Positions 10,144-17,222 of a DNA stretch of 64,000 bases are shown piece after piece. The stretch is from Thauera sp. (GTDB lineage: Bacteria; Pseudomonadota; Gammaproteobacteria; Burkholderiales; Rhodocyclaceae). Position 1 is the first letter of the stretch. Each line of letters opens with the position of its first letter. The notes beneath the pieces were generated by a model. It made no database searches, had not been told where the DNA came from, and saw nothing but the letters and a program-made list of their open reading frames with translations. The position numbers were made by a program, and so were the translations under genes. The stretch spans positions 62,001-126,000 of the forward strand of contig JACKMB010000005.1 in assembly GCA_024235615.1 (NCBI GenBank), in the 5' to 3' direction.

Positions 10144-11146
10144 TTACTCATTTGCTCGCTTGCATTCCCGGCGCCGGGAGGCTGGCGCGCCTTCCGGTCC
10201 TTGGCGACGATCCGGCTGATCGAACTGTAGTGGAGGCCGAAGAACTGGGCGAGCTGCGCGAGGGTGAAGGCACCGGAGGCCGCGGCCTCGGCGATGGCCG
10301 CATCGCGCGACGCACTGCGCTCCACATACGCCTGCAAGGACATGCCCTGCGGCCGGCGCTGCAGCCGCGGCACTTCGTCGAGGCGCCCGTCGTCCGGCAC
10401 CTTGTGCGCCATCTCGTCGGCGAATGCCCCGCTGCCCAGATAGATCTGCGCATTGAGGCGTTCCCAGATCGGCGGCAGGCCGACGCCCGCGCGGACGAAG
10501 TCTTCGTATCGACGCACGGCAGCCGTCCGCTCCGAGCCGAACTGCCCCAGCACCCAGTCCGTCTCCAGCCAGGACGGCGGATCGACCAGCCCCATCAGTG
10601 CGCGATGGCTACTCCAGGGCCACTCGCGCGCATCGCCACAGAGCCCCGCCCGCACGGGGTTGAGCACCACATAGCGCGCGAGCTCCACGAGGTAGGCGTC
10701 GGCTTCGACCAGGATCGCCTTGTAGCGCCCCTGGAAGACGTGCCCGACACGAGCGTGGCGTCGATTCGCGGCCTGGGTGTACACCCCGTTCAGCTGTCTC
10801 ATGCCCCGGGAGAGGTTCGCCTCGGCGGTCTCCACGACCAGGTGGTAGTGGTTGCCCATCTGGCACCACGCGTGACAACGCCAGTTGAATCGATCGCAGA
10901 CCTCGCCGAAGAGTTCCAGCCACAACAGGCGATCGACGTCGTCGGCATAGATCGGCTCGCGACGGTCACCACGCGAAGTCAGGTGGTACACCCCTCCGGC
11001 AAGCTCGATCCGCAATGGCCGCGCCATGATCCTCTCCCAGGGCAGGAACAGCCCTGATTATCCCGAATGGATAATCGAAAAGGCAAGGCCAAAGGAAGAG
11101 CACTCGGCCACGGCGGAGGCGAATGAGCAAATGAAAGACCTGACCC
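10127..11146. mobile_element. REP-associated transposase element bounded by inverted short repeats
   Basis: A RAYT gene lies between two outward-facing copies of the same repeat: the reverse copy at 10127-10157 (GGGGTCAGGTCTTTCAT...) and the forward copy at 11125-11146 (GAGCAAATGAAAGACCTGAC). Further copies of this repeat occur at 13730 and 14388, so the element or its ends have spread locally. Exact insertion boundaries and any target duplication are not visible. Confidence 0.65.
10140..11027 (-). CDS. REP-associated tyrosine transposase (RAYT, IS200/Y1-like)
   Basis: Single-strand transposase of the TnpA-REP (Y1_Tnp) family, thought to mobilise REP or REPIN sequences. The 295-aa protein begins MARPLRIELAGGVYHLTSRG and contains CQMGNHYHLVVET, the HUH-like metal motif, followed by LSRGMRQLNGVYTQAANRRH (catalytic Tyr region) and the family signature ARYVVLNPVRAGL. 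The C-terminal 60 residues form a helix-turn-helix (FTLAQLAQFFGLHYSSISRIV), as in the RAYT subgroup with a DNA-binding tail. The stop codon overlaps the ampD start. GTAGGAGC-type REPs do not flank it closely, so its cognate repeat may be the GAGCAAATGAAAGACC family. Confidence 0.88.
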   Translation of the reverse strand: MARPLRIELAGGVYHLTSRGDRREPIYADDVDRLLWLELFGEVCDRFNWRCHAWCQMGNHYHLVVETAEANLSRGMRQLNGVYTQAANRRHARVGHVFQGRYKAILVEADAYLVELARYVVLNPVRAGLCGDAREWPWSSHRALMGLVDPPSWLETDWVLGQFGSERTAAVRRYEDFVRAGVGLPPIWERLNAQIYLGSGAFADEMAHKVPDDGRLDEVPRLQRRPQGMSLQAYVERSASRDAAIAEAAASGAFTLAQLAQFFGLHYSSISRIVAKDRKARQPPGAGNASEQMSK

Positions 11147-11162
11147 TAGGGGTCCCCTACGC

Positions 11163-11543
11163 CTACGGCCGGAACACCTCTATGCAGAGCTGCTCCACAT
11201 GGCGATAGTGACGATCGTTTGCCGTCAGCAGATCGAGCCCGCGCTCGAGCGCCGTTGCTGCAATCAAGGCATCCGCCATCTGCATGGAATGGGAAAGCGC
11301 GAATTGCTCGCAAAGGAAGCATGCACGCGCGGAGATGGCCTCATCGACCTGTACCACCCTCGCCGACCAGAAGCTCAGGGCCTGCCGAAGGGCGCGCAAC
11401 TCCGACTTGTCACGCACTCCCTGGACAAGCTCCATGTACGTCACCGCCGACACCAGAAACCCTGGCATCGCATCCAGCCGATCCGCTGCACGCGCGTTGC
11501 CTCGCAGGTTCCAGATCAGCACGTCCGTCTCCACGAGCATCAC
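11163..11543 (-). CDS. PIN-domain toxin (VapC-like), module 1
   Basis: Predicted ribonuclease toxin of 126 aa. The first acidic PIN residue is in MMLVETDVLIWNLRGN, Glu in TYMELVQGVRDKSEL, and the later acids in MQMADALIAATALERGLDLLTANDRHYRHV. It is encoded directly downstream of a Phd-type antitoxin with an ATGA overlap, the standard order. The stop lies about 16 bp from a copy of the RAYT-associated repeat. The antitoxin class (Phd, not AbrB) makes this a hybrid Phd/PIN pair. Target RNA unknown. Confidence 0.85.
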   Translation of the reverse strand: MMLVETDVLIWNLRGNARAADRLDAMPGFLVSAVTYMELVQGVRDKSELRALRQALSFWSARVVQVDEAISARACFLCEQFALSHSMQMADALIAATALERGLDLLTANDRHYRHVEQLCIEVFRP

Positions 11544-11779
11544 GGCAGCACTCTCGGCTGTCGCAGCCTGCGCACGTCATCGTCTACCGTGCCCTGCCGA
11601 TCCGCCCACAGACCAAACGCAGGATTGCGCTCGGCATGCGCCCGGGCACGGGTCTCTTCGCACCGCATCAACACCGCCCGTACCTGCCCCCGGCTGGTGA
11701 TGGTCACCCGCTCACCACGATCCGCTGCCGCAAGCACCTCTGCCGTGTGCAGGCGCAAATCCCTGATGGTCGCTTCCAT
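11540..11779 (-). CDS. Phd/YefM-type antitoxin, module 1
   Basis: A 79-aa antitoxin. The N-terminal DNA-binding fold is seen in MEATIRDLRLHTAEVLAAAD and VTITSRGQVRAVLM; the C-terminal tail would neutralise the PIN toxin. It overlaps the toxin start by four bases. Upstream, the inverted repeat TTCAC-AAACGC-GTGAA at 11792-11807 is a good candidate for the autoregulatory operator, and GGAG precedes the ATG. Confidence 0.82.
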   Translation of the reverse strand: MEATIRDLRLHTAEVLAAADRGERVTITSRGQVRAVLMRCEETRARAHAERNPAFGLWADRQGTVDDDVRRLRQPRVLP

Positions 11780-11791
11780 GACGAGCTCCGT

Positions 11792-11807
11792 TTCACAAAC
11801 GCGTGAA
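11792..11807. promoter_or_regulatory. operator-like inverted repeat of toxin-antitoxin module 1
   Basis: TTCAC, six bases, GTGAA, located 13-28 bases upstream of the antitoxin ATG, where Phd-type repressors bind. Confidence 0.5.
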
Positions 11808-11868
11808 CATTACATCATGAAGGCACTGAAGAGAGCCAGATGAGCAAACGAACGCCCGGCCCCGAGCC

Positions 11869-12180
11869 CTACTTCACCGTATCCACAAAACCGATGCTGG
11901 CCTGGGGCGCGCTGCTGATCACATCCCAGCTCACGGTCGCCGCGCCGTTCTCGAACGTGCGCCCAACGCCGACATCGAGCCCGACACGGTTCATCATGGG
12001 GTAATAGCTCGCCCCGACGGACGCCACGGTGCGGTCCTCACGATCGCTCGACAGCACCTTGACCGACAGACCCGGCCCGCCGCCACCAAAGTTGTAGTTG
12101 ATGCCGAACATCACGGCAGGGTCGGCCTGCGCTGTCGTGGCGGCAAGCGCAAGGATCGAGACGGTGAGCAGTTTCTGCAT
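11869..12180 (-). CDS. small exported protein, unknown function
   Basis: The 103-aa product begins MQKLLTVSILALAATTAQAD, a clear signal peptide with a cleavage site after AQA. The mature part (VMFGINYNFGGGGPGLSVKV, then alternating hydrophobic segments and GLDVGVGRTFENG) looks like short beta strands, so an outer-membrane or periplasmic beta protein is possible. The ATG at 12180 is chosen because GGAG lies nine bases before it; the ATG at 12189 has no room for a ribosome site. No family is recognised. It lies between two toxin-antitoxin modules but shows no link to them. Confidence 0.65.
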   Translation of the reverse strand: MQKLLTVSILALAATTAQADPAVMFGINYNFGGGGPGLSVKVLSSDREDRTVASVGASYYPMMNRVGLDVGVGRTFENGAATVSWDVISSAPQASIGFVDTVK

Positions 12181-12317
12181 GAGTTTCATCTCCGGATCGG
12201 TTCTCGGCAAAGCTGCGCAGGATGCGCACCCGCTGGAGTGACCACGGTGACGAAGAAAAATTGGCCACGACGCCGCACCGGATACCCAGGCGGCCGCCCA
12301 CACTCTATTTCCGCCAC

Positions 12318-12346
12318 TTGACAAAATAAGGAAAATTCCTTACTTT
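12318..12346 (+). promoter_or_regulatory. prlF-yhaV promoter with embedded operator
   Basis: TTGACA at 12318-12323, a 17-base spacer and TACTTT at 12341-12346. The spacer and first bases of the -10 hold a 16-bp inverted repeat, TAAGGAA-AA-TTCCTTA at 12327-12342, which would let PrlF repress by blocking polymerase. Confidence 0.75.
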
Positions 12347-12378
12347 CAGCCTCAATATCGATTCCCCGGAGGCTCACC

Positions 12379-12699
12379 ATGCCGGCAATTCACGAAGTCG
12401 CAACCATCACATCCAAAGGTCAGATCACGCTACCCAAGCCCATTCGTCAGGCCCTGGGGGTGGATGTTGGAGGCAAGGTCGCCTTCGACCTCACCGGCGA
12501 CCGAGTGATCGTGACGCGCGCAACCGAAATCGCGCACGAGGATCCCGCAATCGGCAGCTTCCTCGCTATTCTCGAAGAAGATATCCGGTCCGGCCGGCAC
12601 ATCACGACGCTACCCGACGATCTGACGCGCTCGATGCTCGCTGCGCTCGGCAAACACGCGGATCTGCGCGAAGACATCGAAGGCGACGTCGCGCTGTGA
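12379..12699 (+). CDS. prlF: PrlF-family antitoxin, module 2
   Basis: AbrB/SpoVT-type antitoxin of 106 aa. The swapped-hairpin DNA-binding domain is visible in EVATITSKGQITLPKPIRQALGV and KVAFDLTGDRVIVTRA; the C-terminal part (EDPAIGSFLAILEEDIRSGR) matches the PrlF (SohA) tail that binds YhaV. The start has GGAGG upstream. It overlaps the toxin gene by four bases (GTGA). A palindromic operator sits between its -35 and -10 elements. In E. coli the pair senses stress through Lon degradation of PrlF; the same is likely here but not shown by sequence. Confidence 0.9.
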   Translation: MPAIHEVATITSKGQITLPKPIRQALGVDVGGKVAFDLTGDRVIVTRATEIAHEDPAIGSFLAILEEDIRSGRHITTLPDDLTRSMLAALGKHADLREDIEGDVAL

Positions 12700-13151
12700 T
12701 CCAGCGTCACGGATGGAATCTGCTCTTCCACGATTGCCTGATCGCGCAGCTCCAGAAACTGGATGCCGCTGCCGCGCGCGTGCGGGCGCAGGATCCAGAG
12801 CGCTACGAATCCAACGCAAACACCAAGCTGTTTGCCGCGCTGGCGAATTTGATCTTCGAGACCGTTCCAGGCGATCCGAACAGGGAAGAATACCGACAAG
12901 GCAATACCATGGGGCCGGGGTTCAGGCACTGGCGCCGCGCCAAGATCGGCCGGCGCTTTCGGTTGTTCTTTCGCTTCGACTCCAAGACCAGAATCATCAT
13001 CTTTGCCTGGGTGAACGACGAGAAAACCTTACGCTCGACAGGTGCCAAAACTGACCCTTATGCGGTCTTTCAGAAGATGCTCAAGTCGGGCCACCCACCT
13101 GATGACTGGGACGCGTTGCTGAAGGCCAGCAAGTCTGACTGGAAGGCATAA
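12696..13151 (+). CDS. yhaV: YhaV-family ribonuclease toxin, module 2
   Basis: RelE-superfamily mRNA interferase of 151 aa with a GTG start overlapping the prlF stop. Family features are the N-terminus IQRHGWNLLFHDCLIAQLQKL, the basic loop RHWRRAKIGRRFRLFFRF, and IIIFAWVNDEKTLRSTGAKTDPYAVFQKML, the C-terminal YhaV signature that holds the RNase residues. Length and motif order match complete YhaV. After its stop come about 600 bp of repeats without a gene. Confidence 0.92.
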   Translation: MIQRHGWNLLFHDCLIAQLQKLDAAAARVRAQDPERYESNANTKLFAALANLIFETVPGDPNREEYRQGNTMGPGFRHWRRAKIGRRFRLFFRFDSKTRIIIFAWVNDEKTLRSTGAKTDPYAVFQKMLKSGHPPDDWDALLKASKSDWKA

Positions 13152-13196
13152 GGCTGCGCGCGCCCGGCAGATTAGGAAGGTGGCGGCGTAAAACGC

Positions 13197-13222
13197 GAAA
13201 TCGTGGCCTGTCCCCGACTTCC
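13197..13222 (+). repeat. dispersed repeat GAAATCGTGGyCTGTCCCCG-type, copy 1
   Basis: Close copies occur at 13675-13700, 14531-14556 and 14715-14740, and inverted at 44619-44645. The repeat is itself an imperfect palindrome (GGAAATCGGGGAC / GTGG..GATTTCC). It frames repeat-rich intergenic DNA near the toxin-antitoxin genes. Confidence 0.75.
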
Positions 13223-13288
13223 GTTGCGCACCAGGCGCTCGGACCGCGGGGAGCCCATCAACCCGCGCAGCTCGAGCACATCGGGGAA

Positions 13289-13380
13289 GGATGCGCACGG
13301 GGTGTTCCTTCCGAGGCTGCGGAACTCGCCCTGCGGGCTCGGACAGTCCTCGCCTCTCCAGGAACACCCCGCACGCATCC
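13289..13380. repeat. long hairpin element, copy 1
   Basis: The arms GGATGCGCACGGGGTGTTCC (13289-13308) and GGAACACCCCGCACGCATCC (13361-13380) pair at 18 of 20 positions. The loop holds GGCTGCGGAACTCGCC...CTCGGACAGTCCTCGCC. An inverted relative with compensating stem changes lies at 13548-13633. No protein-coding reading is supported. Confidence 0.8.
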
Positions 13381-13547
13381 GGGAACCGTGGGCGCATCAC
13401 GACGGAAAAGTGGAACTCGATGGGGGCGAAGCAGGCGCACCGCGAAATGCTTCCTGCCCCCTGCCTGCAGCACTCACCTAACTGCGGAGAAGGGGCGACG
13501 CACTCTGTCGCACGCCAAGGGCCGCCCCGCCACAATCACCGTAGCCC

Positions 13548-13633
13548 GGGATGTTGGGCATTCCTGGCGCAGGCGAGGACTGTCCGAGCGAAGCGAGTTC
13601 CGCAGCCTGCAGAAGGAATGCCCCGCGCGTCCC
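13548..13633. repeat. long hairpin element, copy 2, inverted relative to copy 1
   Basis: The arms GGGATGTTGGGCATTCCT (13548-13565) and AGGAATGCCCCGCGCGTCCC (13614-13633) pair. Read in reverse it matches copy 1 over about 80 bases (GCGGAACTCGC, CTCGGACAGTCCTCGCC shared). The stem core differs from copy 1 on both sides so that pairing is kept, which shows the fold is under selection or copied as a structure. Confidence 0.8.
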
Positions 13634-13674
13634 CGGCGGATTACGAGCACAGCGGGAAAAAGACACAAGGGTGG

Positions 13675-13700
13675 GAAATCGTGGTCTGCCCCCCATTTCC
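13675..13700 (+). repeat. dispersed repeat GAAATCGTGGTCTG-type, copy 2
   Basis: GGGAAATCGTGGTCTGCCCC followed by CCATTTCC, a slightly diverged copy of the 13197 repeat. Confidence 0.7.
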
Positions 13701-13729
13701 CATCACGAAGCCACCGACGGGAGGGAAAT

Positions 13730-13752
13730 GAGCAAATGAAAGACCTGACCCC
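13730..13752 (+). repeat. RAYT-associated repeat GAGCAAATGAAAGACC-type, extra copy
   Basis: GAGCAAATGAAAGACCTGAC then CCC, identical to the right end of the RAYT element at 11125. It lies 10 bp beyond the hicB stop codon, just as the 11125 copy lies 16 bp beyond the module 1 toxin stop. Confidence 0.8.
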
Positions 13753-13762
13753 GAGGAACCCC

Positions 13763-14098
13763 TCACCCCGCCCGGGCGGCCTGCCTGATCGCCTCGGCTG
13801 CCCACTGGTTCAAGCTCTGCCCGTGCGCAGCGGCAGCGACGACCGCCGCCTCGTGCACCGCGGGATCGACGCGCAGCGAGAACTTGCCCGAGAAACGCTT
13901 GCGTGGCTCGATGCCCCGCCGTTCGCACGCATCCAGGAACACGCGGAGGGACACCTCACCTTCGCGCCTCAGTCCGGCCACATCCGCCGCATAAAAATCC
14001 GCACCACCATTCAAACCGACGAACTCGCCGCGAAACATCTGGATGTCCGGATCGAAGGTGATCACGGCCTCGTAGCCCCCGATGTTCATGGTGTTCAT
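13763..14098 (-). CDS. hicB: HicB-family antitoxin, module 3
   Basis: A 111-aa protein with the HicB partial RNase-H-like fold (YEAVITFDPDIQMFRGEFVGL, and FYAADVAGLRREGEVSLRVFLDAC) and a C-terminal ribbon-helix-helix (KFSLRVDPAVHEAAVVAAAAHGQSLNQWAAEAI) for DNA binding. Encoded after hicA with a four-base ATGA overlap, the usual HicAB order. The stop lies next to a RAYT-associated repeat. Confidence 0.9.
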   Translation of the reverse strand: MNTMNIGGYEAVITFDPDIQMFRGEFVGLNGGADFYAADVAGLRREGEVSLRVFLDACERRGIEPRKRFSGKFSLRVDPAVHEAAVVAAAAHGQSLNQWAAEAIRQAARAG

Positions 14099-14349
14099 GG
14101 TTGCACTCCGTTGTCTTCAAGCCACTTCCGAATTGCTGCGACTGCGCCCTTGTCGGTATCCGGGGACGGGTGCGGGCGATGAAAGACACGCACCACACCG
14201 AACAGGAACACCTCCACCCGAGAACCTTCGCGCTCCGAAATCTCGGCCCCCAACTCCCGGAACAAAGCCTCGATATCCCCCCAGCGCACATTGGCCGAGA
14301 CCGGCCGGGCATGGATCAGTTCAAGGGTGCGCTGGTGTTTGCGTTTCAC
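14095..14349 (-). CDS. hicA: HicA-family toxin, module 3
   Basis: Double-stranded-RNA-binding-like mRNA interferase of 84 aa. The family marks are RKHQRTLELIHARPVSANVRWGDIEAL and VEVFLFGVVRVFHRPHPSPD followed by AVAAIRKWLEDNGV; the His in FHRPHP corresponds to the active His of HicA. It precedes hicB in the operon. Upstream (14355-14382) the minus strand carries two direct TGATAyC motifs about 15 bases apart that could be HicB sites. Confidence 0.9.
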   Translation of the reverse strand: MKRKHQRTLELIHARPVSANVRWGDIEALFRELGAEISEREGSRVEVFLFGVVRVFHRPHPSPDTDKGAVAAIRKWLEDNGVQP

Positions 14350-14387
14350 GACGTTATGGTATCAAAAAACGATATCAGACGAAAATA

Positions 14388-14409
14388 AGCAAATGAAAGA
14401 CCTGACCCT
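14388..14409 (+). repeat. RAYT-associated repeat, diverged copy upstream of hicA
   Basis: AAGCAAATGAAAGACCTGAC then CC; differs from the 13730 copy only at its left end. Confidence 0.7.
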
Positions 14410-14427
14410 AGAGCCTCTCCCTTGAAC

Positions 14428-14740
14428 CATCGCGGTTCGGGTGGGATGCAGGCACTGCGGAGGCTGCGGACCCGGCGGCTACGATACCTGACCCCAGGGC
14501 TCCCTCAGAGCATCTGGCCAGCTCGAAATCGAAATCGTGGTCTGTCCCCGATTTCCCGCTGCGTCCGACAACATCCCTGAAGATCCGCGCCTGCTGGCGC
14601 TCCCAGAAGGGCATCGCGGTTCGGGTGGGATGCAGGAGCTGCGGAAGCTGCGGACCCGGCGACCACGATGCCTAACCCCAGGGCTCCCTCTGCGCATCTG
14701 ACCAGCTCGAAATCGAAATCGTGGTCTGTCCCCGATTTCC
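14428..14740 (+). repeat. tandem duplication of a 129-bp segment (period 184 bp)
   Basis: 14428-14556 and 14612-14740 are about 90 percent identical by eye. Both begin CATCGCGGTTCGGGTGGGAT, pass through GCTGCGGACCCGGCG and CAGGGCTCCCTC, and end in the repeat GAAATCGTGGTCTGTCCCCG then ATTTCC. Coding potential is poor. The stretch 14350-14829 contains only such repeats. Confidence 0.85.
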
Positions 14741-14829
14741 TTTCCGTCCCCGATTTCCACTTCGTTCGCTGTGATCAACTTACGGCGAGACTTGCACCCG
14801 CAGGAGTGCGCCCATGCTGGGCGCACACG

Positions 14830-14858
14830 AAAAAACGGGAGCCGAAGCTCCCGTTTTT
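14830..14858 (-). terminator. rho-independent terminator of the porin gene
   Basis: The stem ACGGGAGC-CGAA-GCTCCCGT is flanked by A-runs and T-runs on both sides, 26 bases after the porin stop. It could work in both directions. Confidence 0.85.
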
Positions 14859-14884
14859 AATTTCAAACCTGTCTAGGAGACAGA

Positions 14885-15961
14885 TTAGAAGGTGTGGCGA
14901 ATACCCACCGCGAAGACGCTGGAGTCGTCGCCGTTGGCAGTGCCAGCCACCGGACCGAAAGCCATGGTGCCGCTTTCGTTCTCGGTCTGGTTGTAGGCGG
15001 CGTAGGCGGTCGTACGCTTCGACAGGGCATGGGTGTAAGCCAGCGACCAGCTTTCCGCGCCAAGATTGCTCTTGTCGTCGCGATCAAATTCGCCGTAAGC
15101 GAGGTGGACATTACCAGCCGCGCTAACCGGAACGATGACACCGATCTGCCACAGATCAGCCTCCGCACCCTTCGCAAACTTCAGGCCTTCAGCAGCCTGA
15201 TACGAGCCGGCGACCTTGACCATACCGAAGTCATAGCTACCGCCGATGCCCCATTCTTCCTGGTCTTCAGCGCCATCGGTGAAGAGATACTGATAAACAG
15301 CACCCACAGCCAGCGGGCCGTTCGCGTAGTCGACGCTCAGGCCGAAGGCATCGTCGTCTTCCGGATTCAGCGAGGTTTCAACAGCCTTCATCGAGTAGAT
15401 CGCACGAGCGGTCAGACCCGAGAACGAACCCGTGTAGGCGACCGAGTTGTCCCAGCGAGCGGGGCTGTTCGGGGTGATCGTCATGCCCCCGGCGGCCGAC
15501 AGCAACGACTGGGGACCAACGGACGCGCCGAGAACAGCGTCGTAGTTGAAGAAATAGCCAGGAGCGTATTGACGACCAACGCTCACGGTACCGAAGGAAC
15601 CGCTCAGACCGACGTAGGCTTGGCGCGAAAAGACCGAATCGCCGTCCACAATCGTTTTGCCGTCAGTATCCGTCGCCTTTTCATTCGAACCAACGGCAGG
15701 CGAAGCCACGCCATTACCGATATCGAAGCCTTGCTCGAGGGCGAACACGGCCTTGAGGCCGTTACCCAGATCCTCGGTACCGCGGAAGCCGATACGCGAA
15801 CCCGACAGCACGCCGTTGATGACGCCGTTGAAGTCGTTCTTGCCGTGCTCACCAAGACCGATAGCAGCGTCAGCCACACCGTAAATGGTCACGTTCGACT
15901 GAGCGAAGGCCGGAGCCGAAACCAGGCCAGCAACAGCCAGCGCGATCAGTTTCTTTTGCAT
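14885..15961 (-). CDS. outer-membrane porin, betaproteobacterial type
   Basis: General diffusion porin of 358 aa. Signal peptide MQKKLIALAVAGLVSAPAFA, then the classic strand QSNVTIYGVADAAIGLGEHG and SRIGFRGTEDLGNGLKAVFA. The eyelet-loop region and the last strand FAVGIRHTF with C-terminal Phe are as expected for a 16-strand trimer porin recognised by the BAM complex. GAGGAG stands before the ATG. Codon use and GC content look lower than in neighbouring genes, typical of highly expressed porins. It sits between toxin-antitoxin modules 3 and 4 without a functional link. Confidence 0.95.
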   Translation of the reverse strand: MQKKLIALAVAGLVSAPAFAQSNVTIYGVADAAIGLGEHGKNDFNGVINGVLSGSRIGFRGTEDLGNGLKAVFALEQGFDIGNGVASPAVGSNEKATDTDGKTIVDGDSVFSRQAYVGLSGSFGTVSVGRQYAPGYFFNYDAVLGASVGPQSLLSAAGGMTITPNSPARWDNSVAYTGSFSGLTARAIYSMKAVETSLNPEDDDAFGLSVDYANGPLAVGAVYQYLFTDGAEDQEEWGIGGSYDFGMVKVAGSYQAAEGLKFAKGAEADLWQIGVIVPVSAAGNVHLAYGEFDRDDKSNLGAESWSLAYTHALSKRTTAYAAYNQTENESGTMAFGPVAGTANGDDSSVFAVGIRHTF

Positions 15962-16134
15962 ATGTTTCTCCTCAAATTTGAAGTTGAGACCTTGGCACCT
16001 GCCTTGGCCCTACTCACCTCTCTGGCGAGAAGTTGGAGCGATTCTGCAAACCTGCCGCCGGCCTTGCAAGCATGACAACGCGAAAACGCGACATTCCGGG
16101 CTTTGGTGTTGCGGACGTGCAACAGAACGCCTGA

Positions 16135-16536
16135 TCAGCGCCGCGCATCGAGCCGCGGCAGACCCGCATTCCATGCCAACAGCTTCTCGTCCGCCGTCAC
16201 CAGTGTCGCGTTGCGCACGCCTGCGGTGGCAGCGATGAAGCGGTCTGCCGGGTCGCGATGCAGATCCGCGAACCCTGCCGCTGCCAGCACGATGCGCCCA
16301 TCGAGCGCGATCTCGGCCAGCCCCGCGCCCAGCAGGCCTGCCCGCCAGCTTTCGACAGCAAGCGGCAGGACGATGCGCCCCTTGTCCGCAAGCATTGCGC
16401 ATTCCCAGAAGCTGATCGCGCTCACCGCGACCTCGCCCGCGCGCCAGGCCTGCTCGATGCACGCACGCGCCTGCGGGCCGAGCGCGGAATCGTCGGCATC
16501 CATCCAGATGAGCACATGCGTGTCGAGGACGATCAC
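16135..16536 (-). CDS. PIN-domain toxin (VapC-like), module 4
   Basis: A 133-aa RNase toxin. The GTG start overlaps the antitoxin stop (GTGA), so a longer open frame upstream is rejected. Motifs: VIVLDTHVLIWMDADD (first Asp), ISFWECAMLADKGRI (Glu), and HRDPADRFIAATAGVRNATLVTADEKLLAW (last Asp residues). This is the type II VapC form with the DTHVLIW signature. Its partner is a Phd-like antitoxin encoded just upstream. Confidence 0.88.
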   Translation of the reverse strand: MIVLDTHVLIWMDADDSALGPQARACIEQAWRAGEVAVSAISFWECAMLADKGRIVLPLAVESWRAGLLGAGLAEIALDGRIVLAAAGFADLHRDPADRFIAATAGVRNATLVTADEKLLAWNAGLPRLDARR

Positions 16537-16763
16537 GACAAGGCCTCCCAGTCCTCGTCGGCGACCGGCGACACGATGTCGCCCAGGATGCGCACGCCCG
16601 GGTGCAGCCCGAAAGGCGACGATACACGCGCGCCCTGATAAGGATGCAGCTCGGCAACCGGCTTGCCGTTCTTCGTGACGACAAGGATCTCGCCCGAGGC
16701 CGCCACCTGGTCCATCAGGGCGAGGCAGCGAGCCTTGAATTCGGAGGCCTGGATGGTTTGCAT
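16533..16763 (-). CDS. Phd/YefM-type antitoxin, module 4
   Basis: A 76-aa antitoxin starting MQTIQASEFKARCLALMDQV, then EILVVTKNGKPVAELHPYQG, the Phd fold. The C-terminal tail (GDIVSPVADEDWEAL) resembles toxin-binding tails of VapB partners of DTHVLIW toxins. The ATG at 16763 has GGGAGTACGCCC upstream. An upstream extension to 16829 is not needed. Confidence 0.85.
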   Translation of the reverse strand: MQTIQASEFKARCLALMDQVAASGEILVVTKNGKPVAELHPYQGARVSSPFGLHPGVRILGDIVSPVADEDWEALS

Positions 16764-16785
16764 GGGCGTACTCCCTGGATAGTCG

Positions 16786-16806
16786 ATGACCATGATCATG
16801 ACCATG
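16786..16806. promoter_or_regulatory. operator-like repeats of toxin-antitoxin module 4
   Basis: Two direct ATGACCATG repeats at 16786-16794 and 16798-16806, 12 bases apart, with the palindrome CATGATCATG between them. This is 23-43 bases upstream of the antitoxin start. Confidence 0.5.
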
Positions 16807-16852
16807 GTTGCACATGAGATCAAGCCCAATCCACCATCCCAGACACAGACGC

Positions 16853-16880
16853 TTGCCGCGCCGCCTAAAGTAGCTACTAT
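16853..16880 (+). promoter_or_regulatory. promoter of toxin-antitoxin module 5
   Basis: TTGCCG at 16853-16858, a 16-base spacer and TACTAT at 16875-16880. The palindrome AGTAGCTACT at 16869-16878 overlaps the -10 and would suit antitoxin repression. Confidence 0.55.
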
Positions 16881-16913
16881 GGATCTATCTCGACCCTACT
16901 CAGGACACTGATC

Positions 16914-17222
16914 ATGAAAGTCATGACCGCACGCGAAGCGAAGAACCGATTCGGCGAATTTCTCGATGCATCACGCCGGGAGCCGGTCGTCATCACCAAG
17001 AACGATCGCCCCGTCGGCATCATGGTGTCGATCGAGGACGCAGCAGACACGCTGTTGCCCGAATTCCTGCTCGACAAGACACCCGGTTACGACGGCTGGC
17101 TCTTCGAGAAGGTCACGGCGACGCTCGAGCGCCTGGATGCGGGCCAAACCACGCTACATGCCCACGACGAAGCCATGGCCCTGCTGCGCGAGCGTGTGGC
17201 GGCGCGGAATCGTCGTGCATGA
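16914..17222 (+). CDS. Phd/YefM-type antitoxin, module 5
   Basis: A 102-aa antitoxin: MKVMTAREAKNRFGEFLDAS and PVVITKNDRPVGIMVSIEDA form the Phd DNA-binding domain; the longer C-terminal half (DKTPGYDGWLFEKVTATLERL...) is the likely toxin-binding part. The stop overlaps the ParE-like toxin start (ATGA). Modules 4 and 5 are divergent and share a short intergenic region of about 150 bp. Confidence 0.85.
   Translation: MKVMTAREAKNRFGEFLDASRREPVVITKNDRPVGIMVSIEDAADTLLPEFLLDKTPGYDGWLFEKVTATLERLDAGQTTLHAHDEAMALLRERVAARNRRA

Noticed and set aside
13203-13731. Several 60-150-codon frames in the repeat spacer
   Set aside because: They follow the repeats and hairpins, have no ribosome sites or family resemblance.
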